Below, piece after piece: positions 10,377 through 17,381 of a DNA stretch of 33,923 nucleotides. The position numbers and the translations under genes were made by a program. The notes below the pieces were generated by a model that was not told the DNA's origin, did no database searches, and was given only the letters and a program-made list of their open reading frames with translations. Source of the DNA: Rhizobiaceae bacterium (GTDB lineage: Bacteria; Pseudomonadota; Alphaproteobacteria; Rhizobiales; Rhizobiaceae). The stretch spans positions 1 through 33,923 of the forward strand of contig JAIXTO010000184.1 in the NCBI GenBank assembly GCA_027483885.1, read 5' to 3'. Positions within the stretch are counted from its first letter, which is position 1. Each line of letters opens with the position of its first letter.

Positions 10377-10416
10377 GCCGGTCTCAAAGCATTGAGGCCC
10401 CCGATGCTTTACCGGC
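10377..10416. terminator. Bidirectional terminator-like stem between convergent operons
   Basis: GCCGGT (10377-10382), a CTC bulge, and AAAGCAT (10386-10392) pair with ATGCTTT (10404-10410) and ACCGGC (10411-10416), a 13-bp stem. It covers the stop codon of the LacI-type gene (TAA at 10411-10409 on the minus strand) and follows the kinase gene on the plus strand, so it could end both convergent transcripts. Confidence 0.55.
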
Positions 10417-11425
10417 TTGAGTGCCGGCGCATCAGTTCAGGTGCGACAATGATGGTCGCCGGTTCCGTCTGATGGCCATCCAGAACGTCTAAAATAAGCT
10501 TGGCGGCACGGGTGCCGATCTCTCGCGGGAACGGATTGAGGGTCGTGAGCGACGGTACGCAGATATTGGCAATCTCGTAGTCGCCGAAACCGGCCACGGA
10601 AATCTGGCCGGGCACATCCACGCCCCGCCGTTGACATTCGGTAAGGGCACCGAAGGCCGAAAGGTCGGAGACGCAGATGACGGCTTGCGTGTCCGGCAGA
10701 TCATTCAGAAGCCGCCCCATGGCGTCGGCACCCTCGCGCATCGAAATCGGCGGCGCGCCTGCTGCAATCAGGCGATCCGCCTGCAGGCCATGCTCCGTCA
10801 TGGCGGCGATGAAGCCCGCGCGGCGGTCGGTGCCACGGGTGTCGCGATCTGCATCACCGCCGATAAACGCGATGCGCTCAATTCCCGTGGAGACAAAGTG
10901 GTCAACCATCGTGCGAACCGCAGCGGCATTTGAAAAGCCGACGACGTGGCCTACCGGCGTTTCGGGAAGATCCCAGGTCTCGATCACCGGGATGCTGGCG
11001 TTTTCGAGCAGCCGTCGCGCCCGCGGCGTGTGGCGCCCGCCGGTTAACACAATGGCTTCCGGCCGCCGGCGCAGCAGCTGTTCGATGAGCCGCTCTTCTT
11101 CGTTGATGTCGTAATCGGTATAACCCAGAAGGATCTGCAGGCCACGCGCCTTCAGACCTTCAGACAAGCCGCGCACGGTATCTGCGAAGTTCGCATTGTT
11201 GATGGATGGGATGGTGACAGCCACAAAATCGGTTCGCTGCGAGCGCAGGTTGGATGCTGTGCTGTCGAACACATAACCGAGGCGATCGGCGGCCTCGAGA
11301 ATGGCACTGCGCGTATGTTCACTCACCGAGGCGTCTTGCTTGAACGCCCGGCTCACCGTCATGGGTGAGACGCCCGCAAGGCGGGCGACATCAGCCATGG
11401 TCGGGGTTTTGCGCGGTGTGCTCAT
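10409..11425 (-). CDS. LacI-family transcriptional regulator (GntR/IdnR-like)
   Basis: This 338-residue repressor has a canonical LacI helix-turn-helix at residues 9-28 (TMADVARLAGVSPMTVSRAF), a hinge helix (about residues 50-60) and a periplasmic-binding-like effector domain. Context with gluconokinase, idonate dehydrogenase and gluconate 5-dehydrogenase points to a sensor of gluconate, idonate or ketogluconate. A near-copy of the divergent-promoter palindrome lies 8-21 nt before the start, which suggests autoregulation. No ribosome site has normal spacing: AAAGGG abuts the ATG. The message may therefore be short-leadered, or the inner ATG at 11398 used. It could also be read through from the EthD-like gene 52 nt upstream. 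Confidence 0.93.
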   Translation of the reverse strand: MSTPRKTPTMADVARLAGVSPMTVSRAFKQDASVSEHTRSAILEAADRLGYVFDSTASNLRSQRTDFVAVTIPSINNANFADTVRGLSEGLKARGLQILLGYTDYDINEEERLIEQLLRRRPEAIVLTGGRHTPRARRLLENASIPVIETWDLPETPVGHVVGFSNAAAVRTMVDHFVSTGIERIAFIGGDADRDTRGTDRRAGFIAAMTEHGLQADRLIAAGAPPISMREGADAMGRLLNDLPDTQAVICVSDLSAFGALTECQRRGVDVPGQISVAGFGDYEIANICVPSLTTLNPFPREIGTRAAKLILDVLDGHQTEPATIIVAPELMRRHSSR

Positions 11426-11432
11426 CCCTTTG

Positions 11433-11446
11433 TGTTATCGTTATCG
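11433..11446. promoter_or_regulatory. Degenerate LacI/GntR-type operator before the regulator gene
   Basis: Read on the minus strand, CGATAACGATAACA matches 11 of 14 positions of the perfect palindrome at 14015-14028, with one half-site exact. It ends 8 nt upstream of the regulator's ATG, a position suited to autorepression. The pairing of sites is observed; the binding protein is inferred. Confidence 0.55.
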
Positions 11447-11477
11447 TGGTCCAAAATCCAGTCCCACCCCATGCCTC

Positions 11478-11813
11478 TCAGACGGGTTCAAACTCGTGTG
11501 CGGTCGTGACGTGGTGATGGATACGACCGGTGAAAAAGCGGGCAATAACCGATTCCGTCGCGGCCCGCGCTTCGCTGCGCACGGGGCTTGCAAGTGCTGT
11601 CTCCACGGCCTTCAGGTCATCATAGCTGATGGCAAGGATCATCGGATATTCCGGCGCGCCCTCATCCCGCTCTTCGGCAAAGGTAACACGCACAGACAAT
11701 GCGCCGGGAAAGGCTCTCCATTTCGGCAGGATTTCTGCCAGCACAGCCTCACGGAATGCTGCATTCTGGCCTTCGTGAACCTTCCCCTCGAAAAGGGCAT
11801 AACGGGTAATCAT
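11478..11813 (-). CDS. EthD-like / dimeric alpha-beta barrel small protein
   Basis: This 111-residue protein begins MITRYALFEGKV and has the length and pattern of EthD-family or related dimeric alpha-beta barrel proteins: short strands, conserved aromatic and acidic residues, and a late HHHV. The biochemical role of most such proteins in sugar-acid operons is unknown; some bind small ligands or act on lactones and semialdehydes. Its start overlaps the stop of the upstream dehydrogenase gene by ATGA, so it belongs to the same transcript as gluconokinase and gluconate 5-dehydrogenase. I do not assign a reaction. Confidence 0.65.
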   Translation of the reverse strand: MITRYALFEGKVHEGQNAAFREAVLAEILPKWRAFPGALSVRVTFAEERDEGAPEYPMILAISYDDLKAVETALASPVRSEARAATESVIARFFTGRIHHHVTTAHEFEPV

Positions 11814-12697
11814 TCTGAAATCTCCTTGTTCGGCCCCTTGAAGAACTCCATCAGGGCTGCCTGATCCTCGCCACCCAGCCCGGCTGCGGTGAGCATGCGA
11901 TGTATTTCCGCGCAGATTGCCGTCAGCGGCATGGCGGTGTGTGTCAGCCGTGCCAGATCCTGGGCGGCGTTCAGGTCCTTGACCATGTTGTCGATCCGGC
12001 CCGTGCGACGGTAGTCGCGCGCGGCATAGCGAGGCATGTATTCCTGCAGCAGCGCGCTGTCGGCGCGGCCACCTTTGAGCGCCTGCGGGATCTTGAGGAC
12101 ATCGACACCGGCCGCTTCTGCCAGTGCCGTTGCCTCGGCGACCGCCAGGAAACCAAGGCCGCAGAGAACCTGGTTGATCATTTTTGTGGTTTGCCCGGCG
12201 CCGGAACCGCCCATATGGGTCTGGTTTCCGGCAAGATTTGCAAGGATCTGCTGGGCCTCAGCCACATCAGGCTCGGCACCGCCCTGCATCAGGGTGAGCT
12301 GCCCGATCGCAACCCTGGGAATGCCGCCGGAGAGGGGGCTATCCACCCAGCGCAATCCCTTGGCAGCACCTTCCGTTGCCATGGCCTTGGTCGTTTCCGG
12401 ATCAATCGAGGACATATCGATGATCAGGGTGCCCTCTGATGCGCCTTCCGCCACGCCTTGCGGGCCAAAGACAGCTGCCCGCACGATCGCTGCGGAATTC
12501 AGCGACAGGATGACGGCCTTTGCCTTGGACGCCGCCTCGGCTGCAGAGGCTGCGCCAATGGCGCCTATGGCCACAAGGGCGGCAACCTTGTCCGGATCCC
12601 GATCATAGACATAAAGACGCGTTCCCGTTTCCACGAGGCGCGCGCCAATGGCGCCTCCCATGGCGCCTGCGCCGATCAGGGCGATGGTGTCGGTCAT
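11810..12697 (-). CDS. NAD(P)-dependent 3-hydroxyisobutyrate dehydrogenase-family enzyme
   Basis: This 295-residue beta-hydroxyacid dehydrogenase has the Rossmann motif GAGAMG (residues 9-14), D32-R33 after the second strand, the substrate-binding SPLSGG motif (about residue 120) and the catalytic lysine region GAGQTTKMINQ (about residue 170). The family includes tartronate semialdehyde reductase (GarR/GlxR), 3-hydroxyisobutyrate dehydrogenase and L-threonate dehydrogenase (LtnD). In an idonate/ketogluconate operon its substrate is probably a sugar-acid-derived beta-hydroxy acid, but which one is not readable. It overlaps both neighbours by ATGA, so it is translationally coupled. Confidence 0.85.
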   Translation of the reverse strand: MTDTIALIGAGAMGGAIGARLVETGTRLYVYDRDPDKVAALVAIGAIGAASAAEAASKAKAVILSLNSAAIVRAAVFGPQGVAEGASEGTLIIDMSSIDPETTKAMATEGAAKGLRWVDSPLSGGIPRVAIGQLTLMQGGAEPDVAEAQQILANLAGNQTHMGGSGAGQTTKMINQVLCGLGFLAVAEATALAEAAGVDVLKIPQALKGGRADSALLQEYMPRYAARDYRRTGRIDNMVKDLNAAQDLARLTHTAMPLTAICAEIHRMLTAAGLGGEDQAALMEFFKGPNKEISE

Positions 12698-13212
12698 GAT
12701 CGCGTTCCTTCCAGAAGGGGCAAGGTTTTGGCCAGAAGGCCTAAGATTTCGGCGACGATGTCATTCGTCGGCTGGTCGATGTCCACGTTGATTGCCTCGT
12801 CCGGGCCGGGCGCTTCCAAAGTGGCGAACTGGCTGTCGAGAAGCGATAGCGGCATGTAGTGCCCATCGCGGGTGGCCATGCGGCTGGCAATCAAGGCGCG
12901 GCTTCCGACCAGATGGACGAAGGTGACCGGGCCACCCGCACCGGAGCGGATGGTGTCGCGATAGATCCGCCGAAGGGCAGAGCAACCGACGATGAGGGGT
13001 GCGCTGTCGTTCAGCGTGTCCGCAATGCGTTCCAGCCAGGGCCAGCGATCCTCGTCCGTCAACGGGATGCCGCAACGCATCTTCTCCACCGCCTCGGCTG
13101 TGTGGAGGTCGTCGCCATCGCGATAGCTGACGCCGATACGGCGCGACAGGGCCTCGCCGACGGTCGACTTGCCGCAACCGGCAACGCCCATGATGACCAG
13201 ACGCAATGTCAT
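12694..13212 (-). CDS. gntK: Gluconokinase
   Basis: This 172-residue enzyme phosphorylates D-gluconate to 6-phosphogluconate, which enters the Entner-Doudoroff or pentose phosphate pathway. It shows the P-loop GVAGCGKST (residues 9-17), the family motif DGDDLH (about residues 32-37), GIPLTDEDRWPWL, a CSALRRIYRD stretch (about residue 80) and HYMPLSLLDSQ, all characteristic of the GntK/IdnK family. The length is normal. Start and stop overlap adjacent genes by ATGA. It receives gluconate made by the gluconate 5-dehydrogenase encoded immediately upstream. Confidence 0.94.
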   Translation of the reverse strand: MTLRLVIMGVAGCGKSTVGEALSRRIGVSYRDGDDLHTAEAVEKMRCGIPLTDEDRWPWLERIADTLNDSAPLIVGCSALRRIYRDTIRSGAGGPVTFVHLVGSRALIASRMATRDGHYMPLSLLDSQFATLEAPGPDEAINVDIDQPTNDIVAEILGLLAKTLPLLEGTRS

Positions 13213-13964
13213 AGCGATGCCGTGATCCCGCCATCGACATAGAGGATGTGACCGTTCACGAAGCTTGCCGCGTCCGAGGCGAGGAAGATGCAGGCACCCT
13301 GCAATTCCTCGACCTTGCCCCAGCGCCCGGCCGGTGTGCGCTTTTCAAGCCAGCCGGAAAAATCCGCATCAGCGACCAGGGCAGCATTGAGCGGCGTATC
13401 GAAATAACCGGGCGCGATGGCGTTGCAGTTCAGCCCGTGTCTGGCCCAGTCCGTCGCCATGCCCTTGGTGAGGTTGCCGACGGCACCCTTTGTCGCCGTA
13501 TAGGGCGCAATCGAAGGGCGGGCGAGCGCCGTCTGGACACTGGCGATGTTGATGATCTTGCCCCGCCCGCGAGCGATCATGTGGCGGGCAACGGCCTGAC
13601 CAACATGAAAGACGCTGGCGATGTTCGTCTGCAAGAGCCGCTCGAAGGCGTCGGCCGGAAAGTCTTCCAGGGGCGCTCGGTGCTGCATGCCGGCATTGTT
13701 GACGAGGATGTCGATCGGCTTTCCGGATGCCTCGAACGCATCGACGGCGGTGCGCACGGCGTCATGGTCGGTGGCATCGAAAGCCAGCATCTCGGCGCCG
13801 TTGATGCGCGCCGCGGCCGCCGCAAGCTTGGTCTCGTCACGCCCGTTGAGCACAACGTCAGCCCCTGCTGCAGACAGCCCCTCTGCCAAGGCAAATCCGA
13901 TGCCCTGGGACGAGCCCGTGATCAGGGCACGACGCCCCTTCAGGTCAAATAGGTTGAGTGTCAT
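13209..13964 (-). CDS. idnO: Gluconate 5-dehydrogenase (5-keto-D-gluconate reductase), SDR family
   Basis: This 251-residue classical SDR, close in pattern to IdnO/Gno, reversibly reduces 5-ketogluconate to D-gluconate. Key residues are TGSSQGIG (16-23), NNAG (89-92), S142, Y155 and K159. The start MTLNLFDLKGRRALITG and the ending NGHILYVDGGITASL are typical. It is the first gene of the minus-strand operon, with GAGGAG (13976-13971) six bases before the ATG. Its promoter region carries the palindromic operator. Together with the idonate dehydrogenase (15008-16042) and gluconokinase it completes the idonate to 6-phosphogluconate route. Confidence 0.9.
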   Translation of the reverse strand: MTLNLFDLKGRRALITGSSQGIGFALAEGLSAAGADVVLNGRDETKLAAAAARINGAEMLAFDATDHDAVRTAVDAFEASGKPIDILVNNAGMQHRAPLEDFPADAFERLLQTNIASVFHVGQAVARHMIARGRGKIINIASVQTALARPSIAPYTATKGAVGNLTKGMATDWARHGLNCNAIAPGYFDTPLNAALVADADFSGWLEKRTPAGRWGKVEELQGACIFLASDAASFVNGHILYVDGGITASL

Positions 13965-13988
13965 GGCGTCCTCCTCTCGATTTCTCTC

Positions 13989-14040
13989 TCGACAAGCGTC
14001 GATAGGCCTGTATATGTTATCGATAACAAACGAATGTCAA
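13989..14040. promoter_or_regulatory. Divergent promoter region of the idonate/gluconate module
   Basis: On the minus strand a perfect -35 TTGACA (14040-14035) faces the gluconate 5-dehydrogenase gene, with TAACAT 15 nt downstream as a weak -10. On the plus strand TCGACA (13989-13994) and TATATG (14011-14016), spaced 16 nt, form a candidate promoter for the hydroxyacid dehydrogenase. Both overlap or flank the palindrome at 14015-14028, so one bound repressor could shut off both directions. The elements are seen in sequence; activity is inferred. Confidence 0.5.
14015..14028. promoter_or_regulatory. Perfect palindromic operator TGTTATCGATAACA
   Basis: This 14-bp perfect palindrome has a central CG, as LacI-family operators do, and resembles the E. 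coli GntR/IdnR site (TGTTACC-type arms). It sits between the two divergent promoters. A degenerate copy precedes the LacI-type gene at 11433-11446, making that regulator the likely ligand. Confidence 0.75.
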
Positions 14041-14060
14041 GCATCGAGATCGGAGACATC

Positions 14061-15008
14061 ATGACAAAACCCGACATCCTGCAGGTGGGCCCTTATCCGG
14101 AATGGGATCAGGTTCCGCTGGACGCGCAGTTCCAGATGCATCGCTATTTCGAGGCCTCTGACAAGGCGGCGTTTCTCGCCGAAGTGGGCCCTGGCATCCG
14201 GGGCATTGCCACACGCGGCGAGCTTGGCGCCAATGCGGCGATGATCGCGGCCTGCCCCAATCTGGAAGTCATCAGTGTTTATGGCGTCGGTTATGATGCG
14301 GTGGACCTCGACGCATGCCGCGCCCGCGGCATTCGTGTCACCAACACGCCTGACGTGCTGACGAATGACGTGGCGGATCTCGGGGTCGCGATGATGCTCG
14401 TGCAGTCGCGCGGCATGATCGGCGCCGAAACCTGGGTGCGCGATGGGTCCTGGGCGCAGAAGGGTCTTTACCCGTTGAAGCGCCGTGTCTGGGGTCGCAG
14501 GGCAGGGGTTCTCGGTCTTGGCCGCATCGGATTTGAGGTTGCCAAGCGGCTTGCCGGCTTTGATCTCGATATCGCCTATAGCGACGTTTCCGCCAAGGAC
14601 TTTGCCAAGGATTGGGAATTCATTGCAGATCCGGTCGCCCTTGCCGCTCGCTCCGACTTCCTGTTCGTGACGCTTGCCGCGTCCGCAGCAACGCGTCACA
14701 TCGTCGGCAGGCAAGTTATCGAAGCGCTGGGGCCGGAAGGCATGCTGATCAATATCAGCCGGGCCTCCAATATCGACGAGGAGGCCTTGCTGACCGCGCT
14801 TGAGACCGGCGCGCTCGGATCCGCTGCCCTTGACGTTTTCGAGGGTGAGCCCAATCTCAACCCGCGCTTCCTCGCCTTGCCCAACGTTCTCTTGCAGCCA
14901 CACCATGCCAGCGGCACGCGAGAGACCCGCATGGCCATGGGCAAACTTGTTCGGGACAACCTGATGGCGCATTTTTCCGGCGCAACCCTTCTCACTCCGG
15001 TGCTCTGA
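14061..15008 (+). CDS. D-isomer-specific 2-hydroxyacid dehydrogenase (2-ketogluconate/hydroxypyruvate reductase-like)
   Basis: This 315-residue NAD(P)-linked dehydrogenase probably reduces a 2-keto acid such as 2-ketogluconate, 2,5-diketogluconate, hydroxypyruvate or glyoxylate. It shows the Rossmann motif GVLGLGRIGFEVAKRL (about residue 150), the catalytic arginine in ISRASNIDEEAL, the glutamate in FEGEPN and the histidine in LQPHHASGT. The ATG at 14061 follows GGAG (14052-14055); an extension to 14034 is less likely. Its stop overlaps the idonate dehydrogenase start, so the two are co-expressed. The cluster favours a ketogluconate substrate (inference). Confidence 0.88.
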   Translation: MTKPDILQVGPYPEWDQVPLDAQFQMHRYFEASDKAAFLAEVGPGIRGIATRGELGANAAMIAACPNLEVISVYGVGYDAVDLDACRARGIRVTNTPDVLTNDVADLGVAMMLVQSRGMIGAETWVRDGSWAQKGLYPLKRRVWGRRAGVLGLGRIGFEVAKRLAGFDLDIAYSDVSAKDFAKDWEFIADPVALAARSDFLFVTLAASAATRHIVGRQVIEALGPEGMLINISRASNIDEEALLTALETGALGSAALDVFEGEPNLNPRFLALPNVLLQPHHASGTRETRMAMGKLVRDNLMAHFSGATLLTPVL

Positions 15009-16042
15009 TGAAAGCTATTGTCATTCATGCCGCCCGCGACCTCAGGATCGAGGATCGCCCCGACGAGGTGCCTGAGGCTGGCCAGCTCCGGTTGCGGCTG
15101 GCGACCGGGGGGATCTGCGGATCGGACCTTCATTATTATAACCATGGCGGGTTCGGCACTGTTCGCCTGCGTGAACCGATGATCCTTGGCCATGAAGTCT
15201 CGGCTTTCGTTGATGCCATCGGCCCCGGCGTCAGCGGCTTTGAAATCGGTCAGCTGGTGGCGGTCTCTCCCTCGCGGCCCTGCGGCCATTGCCGATATTG
15301 CCTGGAGGGTCTGCCCAACCAGTGCCTCAACATGCGCTTTTACGGCAGCGCCATGCCCTTTCCGCATGTTCAGGGCGCCTTTCGCGAAAGCCTTGTCGCA
15401 GAGGCCATTCAATGCGTCGATGCGACCGGTCTTTCTGCCGGAGAGGCGGCGATGGCCGAACCGTTGGCCGTTACCCTGCACGCCACGACCCGCGCCGGCA
15501 GCATGTTCGGCAAACGTGTTCTGGTCACCGGTTGCGGCCCGATTGGCGTTCTGTCGATCCTTTCCGCGCGCCGGGCAGGGGCTGCCGAGATCGTCGCGAC
15601 AGACCTTTCCGATTTTACCCTGTCGCTGGCGGCAAAGGTCGGGGCGGATCGTGTGATCAATACGGCAAACGAGCCGGATGCCCTCTCAAAGTATGCCGCA
15701 GATAAAGGCACGTTCGACGTTCTCTATGAATGCACCGGCGTTGCAGCGGCCCTGGCTGGCGCCATTCCGGCGATGCGGCCACGCGGCGTCATTCTCCAGC
15801 TGGGTCTCGGCGGTGACATGAGCCTGCCGATGATGGCGATCACCGCCAAGGAACTCGACCTGCGCGGTTCTTTCCGCTTTCACTCCGAGTTCGCGATCGG
15901 CGTGGAACTGATGCGCAAGGGCCTGATCGACGTCAAGCCGCTGATCACCCATACCGTCGCGCTTTCCGAATCGGAAACGGCATTCCAGCTGGCGTCCGAC
16001 CGCAGTCAGGCCATGAAGGCGCAGATCGTTTTCTCCGCCTGA
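15008..16042 (+). CDS. idnD: L-idonate 5-dehydrogenase
   Basis: This 344-residue zinc medium-chain dehydrogenase should oxidise L-idonate to 5-keto-D-gluconate. The catalytic zinc site is C37, H62 and E63; the structural zinc cysteines are C92, C95, C98 and C106 (PCGHCRYCLEGLPNQC). The coenzyme motif VTGCGPIGVLSI is near residue 175. NMRFYGSAMPFPHVQGAF is a stretch I associate with idonate dehydrogenases. It starts in an ATGA-like overlap with the preceding dehydrogenase and is followed by a strong terminator-like hairpin. The gluconate 5-dehydrogenase and gluconokinase genes across the divergent promoter supply the next two steps. Confidence 0.9.
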   Translation: MKAIVIHAARDLRIEDRPDEVPEAGQLRLRLATGGICGSDLHYYNHGGFGTVRLREPMILGHEVSAFVDAIGPGVSGFEIGQLVAVSPSRPCGHCRYCLEGLPNQCLNMRFYGSAMPFPHVQGAFRESLVAEAIQCVDATGLSAGEAAMAEPLAVTLHATTRAGSMFGKRVLVTGCGPIGVLSILSARRAGAAEIVATDLSDFTLSLAAKVGADRVINTANEPDALSKYAADKGTFDVLYECTGVAAALAGAIPAMRPRGVILQLGLGGDMSLPMMAITAKELDLRGSFRFHSEFAIGVELMRKGLIDVKPLITHTVALSESETAFQLASDRSQAMKAQIVFSA

Positions 16043-16057
16043 TCAATTGCTAAAATC

Positions 16058-16089
16058 TGGCCGGCATGGACTCAGGTCGATGCCGGCCA
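16058..16089 (+). terminator. Strong stem-loop after idnD
   Basis: TGGCCGGCAT (16058-16067) and ATGCCGGCCA (16080-16089) form a perfect 10-bp stem. The 12-nt loop holds a further GAC/GTC pairing around TCAG. It lies 15 nt after the idnD stop and probably ends that transcript, although no T-run follows. Confidence 0.65.
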
Positions 16090-16104
16090 TCCCTATGGCC
16101 CGGC

Positions 16105-16313
16105 TTCTGTGCGCCTTCTGGACGGAGGTCATGGCGGCCGCAGAAGGCGGCGCAAACGCCATACGCTCGGTGATCGCCATCAAGGGGCGTGCCGCAAAGC
16201 TCGGGGAACGATCTCTTGGCCACATCAACCCCGGTGCTGCCCCCGCCCTCATGATGATTTTTGCCATGTCCATGACGCTCGCGACTGGACATGAGGGCGC
16301 GCCGGAGCGTTGA
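16105..16313 (+). pseudogene. Relic of dihydroxyacetone kinase DhaL (DAK2 domain) C-terminus
   Basis: An open stretch ending at TGA 16311-16313 encodes GRAAKLGERSLGHINPGAAP, preceded by WTEVMAAAEGGANAIRSVI. This is the diagnostic C-terminal pattern of DAK2/DhaL proteins, in which (G)RA.YLGERS.GH.DPGA is highly conserved. Only about 60-70 residues remain. The N-terminal two-thirds, a start codon with ribosome site and any DhaK partner are absent, and the upstream end abuts the idnD terminator. I read it as the decayed 3' end of a former dihydroxyacetone/erythrulose kinase gene. A short expressed protein is unlikely. Confidence 0.72.
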
Positions 16314-16328
16314 TCGGCATCAGGTCAA

Positions 16329-16346
16329 GGCGCAACACCTTGCGCC
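16329..16346. terminator. GC hairpin downstream of the aminotransferase gene
   Basis: GGCGCAA (16329-16335), loop CACC, and TTGCGCC (16340-16346) form a perfect 7-bp stem. It lies just after the DhaL relic on the plus strand and about 75 nt beyond the aminotransferase stop on the minus strand. It may terminate either transcript. Confidence 0.45.
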
Positions 16347-16419
16347 CGGCGACGGATGGCGCAGGCGCGCGGCATACCTCGCGTCGCTGTCGCCCTCAGC
16401 CAGACCCCAAGGATATGCG

Positions 16420-17274
16420 CTAGATGGCGCTTGCCAGCCGATCCTCGATATAGCGCTTCCGCAAGGTTTCAGACACAGGCCCCGGCGTGCCTGCCCCCAC
16501 TGGTTGGCCGTCTATCCGGACAACTGGCATGACGAAATTGGTGGCTGAGGTAATAAAGACCTCGGCTGCATCCTTTGCCTCTGCCGGCGTAAAACCACGC
16601 TCTTCGACGGCCATTCCGGCGCGCCGCGCAAGGTCCAGCACCCAACCGCGGGTGATTCCGTGCAGCAGGGCATTGGAAAGGTCGCGGGTGACAAGCGTCC
16701 CGGCTTTGGTGACGATATGCGCATTCGAGGACGAGGCCTCCGTGATGAAGCCGTCTTCGACAAAGAAGGCATCATCGGCGCCCTGCTTGCGGGCCTCCAT
16801 CTTGGCCAGCGACGAATAGAGCAATTGTACTGTCTTGATCTGGCGCTGGACCCAGCGACCTTCCGGCATGGTGATGACGGAAATGCCCGTCTGCCATTTC
16901 GGATTTGCAAGCACCGGCCGGCTCTGCGTGAACATCACGAAGGTCGGCGTCAGGTCATCGGAAAACAGGAAATCGCGATCCTCGGCGCCGCGTGAGACCT
17001 GCAGATAGATCAGCCCGTCAGTCATGCCGTTTCGCGTCAAAATTTCCCGGTGTAGGCTGAGCATCTCGTCGTCGGACACCGGCGCTTGGATGCCAAGGGC
17101 TGCGAGAGAGCGCTTCAGACGGCCGGAATGACCGGCATAGTCGATCAGCTTTCCGCCGATCACGGCTGTCACCTCGTAGATGGCATCGGCAAACACGAAG
17201 CCGCGGTCGAAGACGGAAATCCGGGCCTCGGTTTCCGGTAACCATTGGCCGTTGAGATAGACGATGCGGGACAT
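16420..17274 (-). CDS. dat: D-amino-acid aminotransferase (class IV PLP)
   Basis: This 284-residue fold-type IV aminotransferase closely follows D-alanine aminotransferase. It converts D-amino acids plus 2-oxoglutarate to 2-oxo acids and D-glutamate. The PLP lysine is K147 (RQIKTVQLLYSSLAKMEA) and the cofactor-contact glutamate is E179 (ITEASSSNAHIV). The N-terminal VFDRGFVFADAIYEV pattern is also typical. A GAGGAGAA ribosome site lies near 17290-17283. The hydantoin operon nearby yields free D-amino acids, so this enzyme may funnel them into 2-oxo acids. That link is inferred from proximity. A branched-chain aminotransferase is less likely because of the D-specific motif pattern. Confidence 0.88.
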   Translation of the reverse strand: MSRIVYLNGQWLPETEARISVFDRGFVFADAIYEVTAVIGGKLIDYAGHSGRLKRSLAALGIQAPVSDDEMLSLHREILTRNGMTDGLIYLQVSRGAEDRDFLFSDDLTPTFVMFTQSRPVLANPKWQTGISVITMPEGRWVQRQIKTVQLLYSSLAKMEARKQGADDAFFVEDGFITEASSSNAHIVTKAGTLVTRDLSNALLHGITRGWVLDLARRAGMAVEERGFTPAEAKDAAEVFITSATNFVMPVVRIDGQPVGAGTPGPVSETLRKRYIEDRLASAI

Positions 17275-17326
17275 GACGGGCAGTTCTCCTCAAGAGGTGG
17301 CATGCGGCGCTGAGGCAGCCTTTGCG

Positions 17327-17356
17327 CTTATCGTGCCGATGGATCCGTGGCGTCAA
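17327..17356 (-). promoter_or_regulatory. Candidate sigma-70 promoter for the aminotransferase gene
   Basis: On the minus strand TTGACG (17356-17351) and GATAAG (17332-17327) are spaced 18 nt and lie about 50-80 bases before the ATG. A CTTAT-N6-ATAAG inverted repeat (17357-17372) borders the -35 and could be an operator. Confidence 0.4.
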
Positions 17357-17381
17357 CTTATAGAATGATAAGAGCCCGTTA

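Noticed and set aside
16043..16292. Minus-strand frames over the DhaL relic.
   Set aside because: Their products show no family pattern, while the plus-strand frame carries the DAK2 signature.
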